A stretch of 64,000 nucleotides of DNA from Psococerastis gibbosa (GCA_963971405.1 OZ020487.1:9955344-10019343); one strand, 5' to 3'. Counted from the first letter of the stretch, positions 49,523 to 60,260 are shown. Program-made: numbers and translations. The notes: generated by a model from the sequence alone, not told the origin.

Positions 49523-51511
49523 CTACATTTTTCCTTTGTAAAGCAGATACAAGGCTTCGATAATAACCGCAACATCAGGTGCTATCAATAGTGGATAAGC
49601 TGGAAGAATCATCAGATAGATCTGCAGTTGTAGCGGCAATGTGGCGATGTAGAACACGACAATACTGGCTAGGAGGATCAGGTACTGGATACCTGAGCCT
49701 ATCTCCACCAGATTCTGCAACAGTGTGCGACGAGCGACGGTATGCTGCTCATATTCATCGGCTTCAACCTATAAGGTAAGAAGGATGATTTGAGGTAAGA
49801 TTTTGCTTAAGGCGCCCATTCCATTGACCGGCTAGGGCTATTTCCAAAAACAGTGACGTGGTAGCAGACATTCAAGACTTAGGTGGCGTTTCCACCGACC
49901 TCGCATTGCAGAATGCAAATGACATTGACGGAAATTAGAATTTTTCTTTTTATAGAAATCTATTAAAATGTTTGTACTTAACATATCCCATGACGCCATT
50001 TTTTAATTTTAGTTTGTTTGTTTGTTATTTTACTGTATGATCATTGATCAATTTTAACTATGGCATAGAGGAAAATAAACATTTCCGTCAATTCTGCAAT
50101 GCGAGGTCGGTGGAAACGCCACCTAAGTCTTGAATGTCTGCTACCACGTCACCGTTTTTGTAAATAGCCCTAGCCGGTCAATGGAATGGGCACCGAAGTG
50201 CAATGTTATGTGTGAGTAGCCTGTGAGTTAGTTTAATGAGGTGCGCTCTGATTGGCTGATGAGTTAGCGCGCGCGATGTTGTGGTTAGGGTGTAAGGAGG
50301 ATAGCGCGGATTGGAATAGTAACATATCTCTGAGTTTTGAAATTGATATAGGTAATAAACTTTCAAATTGGGTAGGCTACCTACCTATCTGGAGTCTTCA
50401 TATGAGTACATCGTATATCTTCGAACCTACCGTAGCCTACCCTAAGTAAACCATCCATTATATTCAATAGCTGCAATCAGCAATTAGTGATGTTTGATTT
50501 AAAACCGCAAAGAAACAAGAAAGACTGTAGTAGTTCGTCTGTGGTGGTACAGGCAAGGGCGGATTTTGCCTCCAATTTAGGAGGGGGGGGGGGATCAGCG
50601 GGCAGGTTCAGTGGATTATAACTTTAAAAAACATTATTATTTTTAGTTCCCATTGTAAACCATTGTTATCTAGTGCAAGTTCATTTTATTTGGGGGGGTC
50701 CGGACCCTCTGACCCCCCCTAAAATCCGCCCTTGGGTACAGGCATGTGCAGAGCTGTTGCGTACGCTTCCTTCCATTGGCCACTCTCTGTTTACCCCTGC
50801 AAGAATATGGGTATGTGACAGTGTCTTTTGAAATATATTGGAGCTGCTGTCTCCCACAGTCATCTACTGATCTACTTGTAATTCTCTAATGCTTTAAGTT
50901 AATAAGAAGTGGAAGGATCCTAATTTTGAATGTGTTATTTTATTCTAAAATAGGTGCCGGTACCCGTACCTATACCTATCATATGCCTTGCATCATGTTT
51001 ACCACTATAGGTACCAACCCTACATGAATGAATGAATAGTTTATTTTCCATCTGTACAAAACAATAAACATACAATGTAAAAAGAACAATTTTGCCCTAT
51101 AGGCTAAGCCTGTTTTAGGGGGAAATTTTTTATTTTAGACTAGATTAACTAAAGTACCTAAGGATGCATAAATGTATGTATGTATTGTATGGTATGGTAA
51201 CGTATTGTATGGAGTAGGAATGGTGTATGTACGCGATGGAATGTTTTTTTTGTAATTTTACATTTTTTTTACGACACTTGGGTTTCTATAGCCTATAAGC
51301 CAATTTAGTGACTAAATTGGCATGAAATAAAGCATTAAGTAGGGCCTAGGTATATTTTGATGCTTAGGAACATTCCACAGCATTATATAGTCATATTTTG
51401 GCTGAAAATGTATAATCCAAAGCTGAATCTTACCACAGCAGATCCAAAACTTGCGTGAAGCAGACAGCAAAGGAATAATAGTAAAATAGTAGTAGACCTG
51501 ATGGCACTCAT
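49523..51511 (-). CDS. Predicted small membrane protein with signal peptide (two exons), unknown function
   Basis: I do not recognise the family. Exon 1 (51511-51434, minus) encodes MSAIRSTTILLLFLCCLLHA followed by SFGSAV, a convincing signal peptide, and ends at GTAAGA in phase 0. Exon 2 (49768-49523, minus) follows a good acceptor (CTTACCTTATAG) in phase 0 and encodes VEADEYEQHTVARRTLLQN, then two hydrophobic stretches (YLILLASIVVFYIATLPL and YLMILPAYPLLIAPDVAVII) and the basic end LLYKGKM. The joined product is 107 aa. The join is inferred only from phase, splice sites and the lack of other visible exons between them; additional exons cannot be excluded. The 1.7-kb intron contains a composite palindromic MITE (49811-50194) and a hAT MITE (50554-50734). 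Confidence 0.5.
49811..50194. mobile_element. Composite palindromic MITE
   Basis: Outer GGCGCCCATTCCATTGACCG and 17-mer arms, inner palindrome 49882-50123. Left flank TAA, right flank GAA. Confidence 0.88.
50554..50734. mobile_element. hAT-type MITE with perfect 8-bp target duplication
   Basis: CAAGGGCGGATTTTG...AAAATCCGCCCTTG flanked by GGTACAGG at 50546-50553 and 50735-50742. Subterminal G and C runs. Confidence 0.88.
50743..51433. other. Intron sequence of the minus-strand small membrane gene; nothing recognised
   Basis: No repeat or exon could be supported between the hAT MITE and exon 1 of the minus-strand gene. Confidence 0.4.
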
Positions 51512-52339
51512 GACTACCTCCGCACCTGAACTAATAGCCTACTAACCAAAGCGAATGTTAATAGAATATGTCACATACTTACATGCGCAGATGGGCTGTA
51601 GGCTAATCAATCAGTACCTACCTGTGTAGGTGTATATACTAGTAATATATGATATATTTATATAAAATTTATTACGTTGTTGGACAGGACAGTACAATTG
51701 GACAGCCCTACACAAAATAAAGAAAAGTTACCTACACTTTAAACACACACGCAGCACCAACGGCAGCGACAGGCGCAAGTTGTGGAGGCAGCAGCCGAAG
51801 GCTGCGCCGGGAACCGCTTGTATAATTATGTAATACCTACCAGTTATAAGGCGAAATGAAATGGGGCTAACGCTCAGTGAAGTTTCCCTCACTGCCATCA
51901 CTCTTTTATATCGTATGTGTTTCAATTTAATTTGATGAAATCATAATATTCCAGATGCGTCTTTTCACTTTTTGTGTAACCTATTTTGAAAGATTGTAAC
52001 TGAGGCTTACCATTCATTTGGTCCCATTCAAAAAGTTCAGGTACGTTCACTGTAATATTTCGAAAAACGAACCTCTCCGTGCCCCCTGGCCCATACATAC
52101 TGTAATAGAAACAATAAAATGTCCTTATTTATTTATTTATTTATTTACAGTATGTGGTAACAATGCTCACAACTTCGCGGCTGCTTATTTTGCGCGAAGA
52201 AAAATTTTCCCCGACCGGGACGCGATATCTGATCACCCGGATGGTAGACGTTCATCGTTCATGCTACCACTTGACTGTTAGGGTCAGCCGAGAAAATCCG
52301 GTCGTTTATTCCAGTCCGCTGCAAGGGAATAATTTGCTT

Positions 52340-52435
52340 CCAGTAGCCAGATCATGGCGATTTAGGATTATTATAATACGGGGTATATTCAATTATTTTA
52401 AACAAATGAGTTCAAAATACGCGGGAAATTCCAGA
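52340..52435. mobile_element. Left-end fragment of a CAGCAGCCC-family element
   Basis: CAGTAGCCAGATCATGGCGA, TTTAAACAAATGAGTTCAAA and CGCGGGAAATT match the left part of 12938-13322. Confidence 0.6.
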
Positions 52436-52724
52436 AGGTCCGAACCCCCTGGACCCCATCTGGCTACGGCCTTGATTGTAGTCCGAAGCCCAAATGGGGG
52501 AACTTTGAGCCCGCGCTGCCAGCACTAACCCGGTATTAGCTGATATACATTTGAGTTACAAACTTTGTATTGTAGCCTGCTATTATTATTGATATAATGA
52601 TAAATTGACAATATTTAGGCAGCCCTTTGATGCAACTTCGCCTATTCAATGATTTATTGTTTCTAGTATTTCATACACGTACGATATCACACTTTTTCAT
52701 AATTTGAATTTTCTAGTTAAAAAA

Positions 52725-55700
52725 ATGTTTTTTTATCTGCCTATGATTGTATCAACAATCAATTTTGTTGTAAGTATTAATTTGTGTGTGCGGTGGCTAA
52801 TTTTCATTTTATGTAGTGGTTTTTATTATACTAGTATTATATACAGTAGTCTCCAACCATCTGAACTCGGTAATAATCCGTATTAACATTCAGAAAAAAA
52901 TTCCTACTTAGCCTACTGCAAATGTTTATAAATTGTGATTCTGCAGTATTTAATATTAACATAAATACATATGAAGTAAAAATACAAAGGAAGTTGGTAC
53001 CGAAAATAAGCTTATTCTCTTGAAAATAATCGATTGATCCGTAGTTTCTATACCAATTGTATTGACTTTAACGCAGAATACACTTCATCGAATTCGTGGG
53101 ATATTAGGCAAGGCTTATAGGTCACATAGAATAAGAACCCCGCTGCTATCCAATTTTCCTTCCGCTTACGTATAGCCTATTTTTGCTTTAAATTAAACCC
53201 TATTTATAACAATAAAAGAAAACAATTTTTAGGGCGACCGCGTCCGGATTTTGGTAACTCGGTAATTTCGGTCGCGCTCGCCCTAAAAGTAAAAGGATAA
53301 TTCTTATGTTAAAACATCACAATTGCAATCACACAAACCTTTCATAGGTTTTGATTGATGTGCCCACGGAGGAATCTATACATATATATATATATATTTG
53401 GTAGGAAAATTGTTAATTTCTTAGTGGGTTTGTTGTATAATTAATTTCATTTTGTATTGTATGATAAATATATTTCTTTTTTTCTTTCTTTCATATGTTA
53501 ATATTCGGTTACAGGTTGCGGAAGGAACTTTTCACCATTTATTTCACAAGAAGCGGATTGAATCAGGTATCGTAAGGGCCGTCCATTAATCACGCGAGAT
53601 TCGAATGGGGGGGGGGGGGGCTCGGCAAAAATCACGAAATATCACAAGGGGGAGGGGGTATAGTAAGATATCACGTGTATTTATTTTTTCGTCAAATGGA
53701 TGATTGCATGATTACACGCAAGATTACACCTTTCAATAGTGTTTTTATGCCAGTCAAAAACAACCTGCAACCTTTCTGTCTACACATTTTTCATCATGGT
53801 CCTTAATTTTCTACAATTGAATAAAGTTAGATTATACTTTATACCTGAATTTAAAAATAATATTATAAAAATTTTAAGATTCTTTGTAGGTACTAAAAAA
53901 TACACGTGATTTTGGGTAGGGGAGGGAGGTAGTCTTAAACTTAAACCTCACCACGTATCACCAATGGGGAGGGGAGGTTAAAAAATGCTAAAAAAACATC
54001 ACGTGATTAATAAACGGCCCCTATAGTAAAGTAAAGTGAATCGTTATTACATGACGTTATGTATACAATTTTAATTATAATTTAAAGAACCGGTCCGAGT
54101 TTACTCGAACATGCTTTCCAATTTATCAACATTAGTAGATAGAGAAAATGAGTAATTTCATGGTAAATAATTTTCCTATGGTTAGATTTCCGATATCTCG
54201 GGGGGGGGGGGGGATTGTCCGCCTGATGTCACTGGAGGTGTGATAAATTCTAGATAGGTCGGACCAACACATTATCACACAGCAATAATGGCAGGACACG
54301 CAATGCATTTTAACGCGAATTTTCTAACATTTTTTCAAAAAATAATTTTTTTGCACAAAACCCAACAGTTTTTTGGATAAGCAAACTGTCCGGTTTCGTT
54401 ACTCAATTTAACACCTAAAACATGTCTAAAGTTAGAAATCATCAATGGAAAGGTTTTGCGGAAAAATTATTTTTTAGTCATTTTTCATTAAAATTTAGTT
54501 ATTCTTATTTTTTTACCCCCAGAAGCAAACTATCAAGGGGCAAGCGACCCCCCGCAGTTTGTTAAAATTAATAACGACTACAATATATGTGAATTTAAAA
54601 GAAATCGTTGGAGCCGTTTTTGAGAAATAATTTTATTAGACGTTGTTTGGGAGTTTTTTGGGAATAAAACCCCCCGAAATTGAATTAGCCCAAAACAAAA
54701 AAAATGGTCCCGAGTTATGATTTTTGTAAACCTACATGTCAAATTTCATCGAAATCCATCGAGTCGTTTGCCCGGAAATCAATGAACAGACAGACAGAGC
54801 GACAGACAGACAGACAGAGCGACAGACAGACATTTCGTAAAAACCCCTTTTTTGGGTTGCTGGGACCTCAAAACGTGTAAATCCGTTGAAATCTCGGAAT
54901 CGAAAATTTCGACCATCACAAAGCTTTCCTTATACTACGTATAAATTGGAAAGCAAAAACTAAATTATTATAAATCATTATAGGTATTGAGACCTATCAG
55001 CCATACTATGGTGACTATAGGTTTTACCACTGTTACCCTGATGGACGTGTGGACGTAAGGCATTGTGGACCTGGCACCTGGTTGTACCTCGTCCGGAAAA
55101 TCTGCGACTCCCACCATCACCACCAATACCACCATAACCGCCATGGTAAATCTATAAATTTACAATGTTGATAATATAGCTATAGGGCTAATTTATGGGT
55201 TGTTCAAGTAACATATTTCCGTGTGGCTATACCAGGTATGAGCTTGTGAGTTGTGGGGAACCTCACCTTAGGCGCCCATTCCATTGACCGGCTAGGGCTA
55301 TTTCCAAAACGGTGACGTGGTAGCAGACATTCAAGACTTAGGTGGCGTTTCCACCGATCTCGCATTGCAGAATGCAAATGACATTGGCGAAAATTAGAAT
55401 TTTTCTTTTTATAGAAATCTATTAAAATGTTTGTACTTAACATATCTCATGACGCCATTTTTTAATTTTAGTTTGTTTGTTTGTGATTTTACTGTATGAT
55501 CATTGATCAATTTTAACTATGGCATAGAGGAAAATAAACATTTCCGTCAATTCTGCAATGCGAGGTCGGTGGAAACGTCACCTAAGTCTTGAATGTCTGC
55601 TACCACGTCACCGTTGTTGGAAATAGCCCTAGTCGGTCATTGGAATGGGCACCTTAACAATTGAATTATAATATGTTATAAGAATAAGTAATATATGCTG

Positions 55701-57079
55701 TAAGTATCCTCTCTCTTTACCACTCCACTGTATTTGGGGTTTGTAGTCATGCCCGGTAGCCGCGATTTTCTCCTAAGAATAAAGGTAAGGTACCCATTGG
55801 GGTTGTGTGGGATTGGGTTTGCTCGTCAAGATGGGGACAATTTAATTCAAAAAGTGGCGGAAAGGTTTTCCATTTATGTCGAGTCTGGAACCTCGACCTT
55901 TCATTTTCTAATTCATTGTCTAGCCTATATTTTTCTACCATCTGGATTATTCCTCAACATGTAGCAGATATATGGCCCGAAGTATATTAAAATCTTAAGC
56001 TTCATGAGTAGAAGAAGAACTCATTGACCGACAGTGAAATTCTTTAATAGTGACCGGTTTCGGATAAAATAACAATACATGAAAAAACGCCAGCTTATAT
56101 ACTATGGGATGGGAGTGGGGGTCATGTATTGTTAGTCTGATGATGGATTTTATCCGAAACTGGTCACTATTAAAGAATTTCACTGTGGATCATTGCGTTC
56201 TTCTTCTACTCATGTTCTCCATGTTCCACGATGTCACCAAGGAAACTCTCACAAGGATACATCTTAAGCTCCTGAACCCAATATTTTTCTACTGCAATAA
56301 CCTTTTTATTTTATTTCCAAGGCATAGAACTGTCAACCATCAAACTATGGAGAAGTAGGCAAACTTATATTCCATATGGACGGTCTACTGAGCAGCCTGG
56401 TTATTTCACTACGCGTCAGTCTTTACAGCGGTCTACAGATACGGGTAAAAAACATTCCTGTACGCAAAGAACTGCTGCTACTATGCCTATCACTGTTCCA
56501 ACCACTATCCGCACTGTGACGCATTGGACTACTTCCACTGTTCTCCCTACAGCACAGTCGCCTGCTACCACTATCCGACTTACGACGCAGCGACTTACGA
56601 CTAAGAGGACAAACCTCCCCACAGCACAAAGAGCTACTTCTGTTAGGCCTACTTCTGTCCGGATTACGATGCAGGAGGGACCTAGTACTTCTGCTATATA
56701 CAAGCCTACATCTACTACAACTAAGCTACCTACTGGTATGTCAAATATTTACCCCACGCTGGATATAATAGCCAATTATACTACTACACAAAAAACTACT
56801 ACTACGACGCAGATACATATTAATGCAACGCAGATACCTACTACTACAACCCAGATACCAACTACTCCGACGCAGATGACTACTACTACTACAACGCTGA
56901 TACCTACTACTCCGACGCAGATGACTACTACTACTACAACGCAGATACCTACTACTCCGACGCCGATACCTACTACTACTCGTAGCAACCCCTCTACTTC
57001 TTATCCTGTGGACGCAACACCATTTGTTACCCTACCGCCTCTGCCTAGTAATCCTCCTATTGAAGTGGATGCAAAATAA
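52725..57079 (+). CDS. Secreted threonine-rich mucin-like protein with degenerate chitin-binding (peritrophin-A) motif
   Basis: Proposed exons 52725-52769, 53515-53566, 54984-55145 and 56322-57079 (TAA), giving 338 aa; phases are 0, 1 and 1 and all match. Exon 1 (MFFYLPMIVSTINFV) with the start of exon 2 (VAEGTF) forms a signal peptide. Exon 3 encodes GDYRFYHC, then YPDGRVDVRHC and GPGTWLYLVRKIC: three cysteines spaced x10 and x12, as for C3-C4-C5 of the CBM14 fold. The usual second cysteine is Tyr (DYRFYHC instead of DCxxFYxC), and C1 and C6 are missing. A His-rich run follows. Exon 4 is a Thr/Pro-rich mucin tract with a 45-bp tandem repeat. Expected place: peritrophic matrix, cuticle or other extracellular chitin; real chitin binding is doubtful. 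The exon 2 donor (GTATCG) is weak and abuts a MITE. Confidence 0.62.
53576..54021. mobile_element. TIR element inserted at a splice donor
   Basis: GGGCCGTCCATTAATCACGC...CACGTGATTAATAAACGGCCCC. Flanks TATCGTAA (53568-53575) and TATAGTAA (54022-54029) match at 7 of 8. It starts 10 bp after the end of exon 2 of the mucin-like gene. Confidence 0.75.
54085..54957. repeat. ~0.87-kb interspersed repeat in mucin gene intron 2
   Basis: Same family as 23986-24745, with an expanded GACAGACA/GAGCGACAGACA tract at 54785-54830. Confidence 0.88.
55271..55653. mobile_element. Composite palindromic MITE, TSD TTA
   Basis: Near-identical to 49811-50194; TTA at 55268-55270 and 55654-55656. Confidence 0.9.
56002..56260 (+). 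mobile_element. Retroposon-like foldback with 10-bp TSD, probable Penelope-like element
   Basis: Head TCATGAGTAGAAGAAGAACT is mirrored by TTCTTCTTCTACTCATG; tail TTCCACGATGTCACCAAGG as in 42230-42356. ATCTTAAGCT flanks both sides (55992-56001, 56261-56270). Lies in intron 3 of the mucin gene. Confidence 0.8.
56133..56169 (+). ncRNA. Hammerhead-ribozyme-like core
   Basis: CTGATGA (56137-56143), stem II GGAT/ATCC with a TTT loop (56145-56155), GAAA (56156-56159), minimal stem III (A-U, C-G, loop TG) and GTC (56163-56165). Stem I is TAGT (56133-56136) with ACTA (56166-56169). Predicted cleavage after C56165. An extra T at 56144 before stem II is unusual and may weaken it. Confidence 0.4.
56864..56973 (+). 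repeat. 45-bp coding minisatellite in the mucin exon
   Basis: Unit of 45 bp (15 residues, TPTQMTTTTTTLIPT type) beginning at 56864, repeated at 56909 and partly at 56954. It keeps the reading frame and lengthens the Thr-rich tract; likely length-polymorphic. Confidence 0.8.
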
Positions 57080-57655
57080 GCCGAAAGTGTTGTGTATCAT
57101 ATCATATAGTTTTTTTTTTTTAATTACCGTATCTTTAACATTGGCCGAACCTGATGGTGAGGATTGCCTTCCTTAAGAACTAGGTCACTTGGTCTCAAGG
57201 TACAGACCAAATCCACCGACTTTTATGTAAAAAGTTGTTGATGCAAGACAGATGAATATGAAACTTTTTTTTTTTTAAGTTGGGTGGGCCTATGTTTTGG
57301 TCTAAAAGAAACATTAAACGTACATAAGCTATATTAATAAGAAGTGAAATATTATTAGTCCCAAAAATAATTAAATGGTGCAATCTCATTACATACAGTA
57401 AGTTGCCTACTGTGGGGATTATTTTCAATCTTAACCTGGGATTAAAATTGTGAACAAGATAATTGTATAATGGAAAGTGTTATTCTAAATTGTTTTGTTT
57501 ACATTTTTAATCTCTAGAATAAGTTAATTCTAAACGGCATAGTAGGCCCCCTTGTAGAAGAAATTTTAATATCTAATTTCCTTGCCAAACATCGTAGGCT
57601 ATCTTCAGCTGTATACCTGTTTCTGTCGATATGGGATGCACCGTATCTCGAGAAG
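57080..57655. other. Downstream of the mucin gene; nothing recognised
   Basis: No further exon, no clear AATAAA before 57660. Confidence 0.4.
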
Positions 57656-57760
57656 GAATAAATAAATAAATAAATACGGTCTTTCTGTTCTATTACTAAA
57701 CCAACCTAGAGGAGTTAAGGCTATAAAGCCCTCTCTTATACTCAACTAGCCTAGTAAGTC
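57656..57760 (-). mobile_element. SINE 3' fragment
   Basis: AATAAATAAATAAATAAATA, TTCTATTACTAAACCAACCT, GGCTATAAAGCCCTCTC. Confidence 0.7.
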
Positions 57761-57976
57761 AACTAGGTCTACACTATGAATAAAATTATGTGAATCGCCT
57801 AGAAGGATAATCATTTTCTACACATGCAGAATATTATTATTTTGGGTATATTGCCTACTGCGGAAAAACTGACGGTTTTATTCAATGAGAAGTTAGGAGC
57901 TTAGTACAATATAATACAATATACCCAATGCATAGGCCTATGTAATTAGCTCGTGGTTTTTATGCATTCACATTAA

Positions 57977-58357
57977 GGCGCCCATTCCACCGACCGGCTA
58001 GGGCTATTTACAAAAACAGTGACGTGGTAGCAGACATTCAAGACTTAGGTGCCATTCCACCGACCTCGCATTGCAGAATGCAAATGACATTGACGGAAAT
58101 TAGAATTTTTCTTTTTATAGAAATCTATTAAAATGTTTGTACTTAACATATCCCATGACGCCATTTTTATTTTAGTTTGTTTGTTTGTGATTTTACTGTA
58201 TGATCATTGATCAATTTTAACTATGGCATAGAGGAAAATAAACATTACCGTCAATTCTGCAATGCGAGGTCGGTGGAAACCCCGCCTAAGTCTTGAATGT
58301 CTGCTACCACGCCACTGTTTTTGTAAATAGCCCTAGCCGGTCGGTGGAATGGGCGCC
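57977..58357. mobile_element. Composite palindromic MITE, TSD TAA
   Basis: Third close copy of the 49811/55271 composite; TAA at 57974-57976 and 58358-58360. Confidence 0.9.
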
Positions 58358-58547
58358 TAAGATGACAATAACAAACCTTTGCCATAAAGTAGGGGATAGT
58401 GCAGGCACGGAGACAGACACATGATAGGCCTATATGATAGTTGGGGATAAGTTACAACAATATATTTTTTAATTTCTTATGTTGCCACCATCTTTAACTA
58501 ATCAGAGTAATCTATTGGTAGGTACCTACTCATTGAGTTCTTCCTAA

Positions 58548-58765
58548 GGCGGCTATTCCACTGACCTAGTTTTGCATAATGCAAGCGCATCACGTGGTAG
58601 CAGACATCATTAATAAGTCTCTGCCATATTTTAAGGAGACTATAATGGAGATACCTAACTAATCTATTATAAATTAAGTTATAATATGGTAGAGACTTAT
58701 TAATGATGTCTGCTACCACGTGATGCACTTTCATTATGCAAAACGAGGTCGGTGGAATTATCGCC
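58548..58765. mobile_element. GGCG foldback MITE with different core, TSD TAA
   Basis: Arms GGCGGCTATTCCACTGACCT and CACGTGGTAGCAGACATCAT; core unlike the other copies. TAA at 58545-58547 and 58766-58768. Confidence 0.88.
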
Positions 58766-59062
58766 TAACATAAATAACTGCTGTCGTGGCTGCAAAGCTG
58801 AAGTGTCAATTGCCGTGGTAAGTAACACCATAAATTAAAAATATCCTTGGCGTGAACGAATGTCCCATCTCTCCTTTACTTATGCTTTCCATGTTGTGGT
58901 GATGGCTATAATAAGAATGCAGCAGTGTCTGGCGATTCGGTCAGGGTTAGCCAACTTTAACCTATTTATCAGCAGTAATGGCTCAGTTTTGAGAAGGCGA
59001 TATCTCTCAAAATCAAAATCACTGGGCCAAGTAGGTGGTTCTTATCGAGTCGGTAGAGAATA

Positions 59063-59696
59063 AACAAAAAATAACAAAAACTTAGAGTTTTAGAAAAACT
59101 TGTCATAACAACCTGAATTAGTAAAACCCAAATAATCGTTAAGAAATAAACTTTGTCTAAGAAACCCACTTGTGCTAGACGGGGAATCCACCAACGTCAA
59201 TAGTGATAGTAAATGTAGTTTTGACGTGGTAGCAGACATTTTTAGTATGTCTTTAATGTCTGCTACCACGTCAAAACTACATTTACTATCACTATTGACG
59301 TTGCTGGAATCCCCGCCTTAGTATAAAACCTTGAGCGCTTTCGGCAAGAACTGCCATCTACAGAGGAAAACCCACTAGCACAGTTACACCTTATCTGCGA
59401 TTTGAAACAAATTTTTGCAAATTTGCATCTTCTCCTCGAGTTGAGCAAGTCTCAAATCGCAGATAAGGTGTAACTGTGCTAGTGGGTTTCCCTCTGTAGA
59501 TGGCAGTTCTTGCCGAAAGCGCTCAGGGTTTTATATTAACACAAGTGGGTTTCTTAGACAAAGTTAATTTCTTAACGATTATTTGGGTTTTACTAATTCA
59601 GGTTGTTATAACAAGTTTTTCTAGAACTCTAAGTTTTTGTTATTTTTTGTTTATTAAAATGTAATACCACGAAGTCACGAGTAATCTAATTATTTA
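59063..59696. mobile_element. 634-bp foldback element with 13-bp TSD and a nested MITE
   Basis: Arms 59061-59403 and 59451-59653 pair over about 200 bp, interrupted only by the MITE 59178-59317. TCGGTAGAGAATA flanks both sides (59050-59062, 59697-59709). The tail carries CCACGAAGTCAC as in 42230-42356. Confidence 0.88.
59178..59317. mobile_element. GGCG foldback MITE nested in a larger foldback
   Basis: GACGGGGAATCCACCAACGT...GTTGCTGGAATCCCCGCC with the 17-mer in both arms; flanks CTA and TTA. The other arm of the host element shows the empty site GTGTTAATATAAAAC (complement). Confidence 0.92.
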
Positions 59697-59929
59697 TCGG
59701 TAGAGAATACTGTAATTTATTATTTATTGATAGTTTGACTTGTATTGTATTGTATATGAAAAGTATATTTGCGGGGACTTGGGCAGTTGTATAATGGGTG
59801 GAAACTTCTCCACTCCATACACCAATTATATAGCCTACATTATATAAAAAGCTGTATAATATAAATTACAATATATTCAAGTAGGCTACTTTTCCATGAA
59901 AGTTGAACCTTTTTATTTTTTTGCGTGAC

Positions 59930-60260
59930 CGGGTTTGTTTACGTTGAAAACTACCCCAATACTTGTAAATTTAAAAAAGAATCGTTGGAGTCGTTTTTTA
60001 GAGTTTTGTGACAAACAGACCAACAGGCTGACATTTCGTAAAAAATACTTTTTCCTAGCTGGGACCTCAAAACGTTTAAATCTGTACAAATCAGCTTTTC
60101 TTATTCTTATTCTTTAAATGCCTCTTCCACCGAAGCCATTCGGACCTTGGAGACTTCTGCCCTGAAAAGGGAAGTTGTGCTCTTGCCAAACTACAGCCTT
60201 AGGGTTTTCAGCTAGGATGTTCTTCTTCTGCCGGGAGCCCTCAGTCCTTCTATCGTCCCT
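59930..60260. repeat. Repeat fragments upstream of the chitin-binding gene
   Basis: 59965-60095 is a fragment of the 0.8-kb repeat (ATCGTTGGAGTCGTTTTT, GACATTTCGTAAAAAATAC). 60118-60190 resembles 20200-20275 (GGACCTTGGAGACT, GAAAAGGGAAGT). Confidence 0.6.

Noticed and set aside
52151..52277. Possible exon behind a TTTATTTATTTACAG acceptor
   Set aside because: Neither frame resembles a chitin-binding domain. The mucin gene has a better signal-peptide exon at 52725 with matching phase, so this was left out.
54785..54835. GACAGACA tract considered as a CRISPR-like or satellite array
   Set aside because: It is a microsatellite inside a dispersed eukaryotic repeat; units are 4-12 bp with no spacers.
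56455..56610. Second plus-strand frame in the mucin exon, rich in Cys and Tyr (NCCYYAYHCSNHYPHC)
   Set aside because: Closed by stops on both sides after about 50 codons, and its phase does not fit the upstream exon; the Thr-rich frame fits.
56776..56988. Antisense Val/Gly/Ile-rich frame
   Set aside because: It is the reverse complement of the ACT/ACG threonine repeat of the mucin exon; open only because of the repeat.
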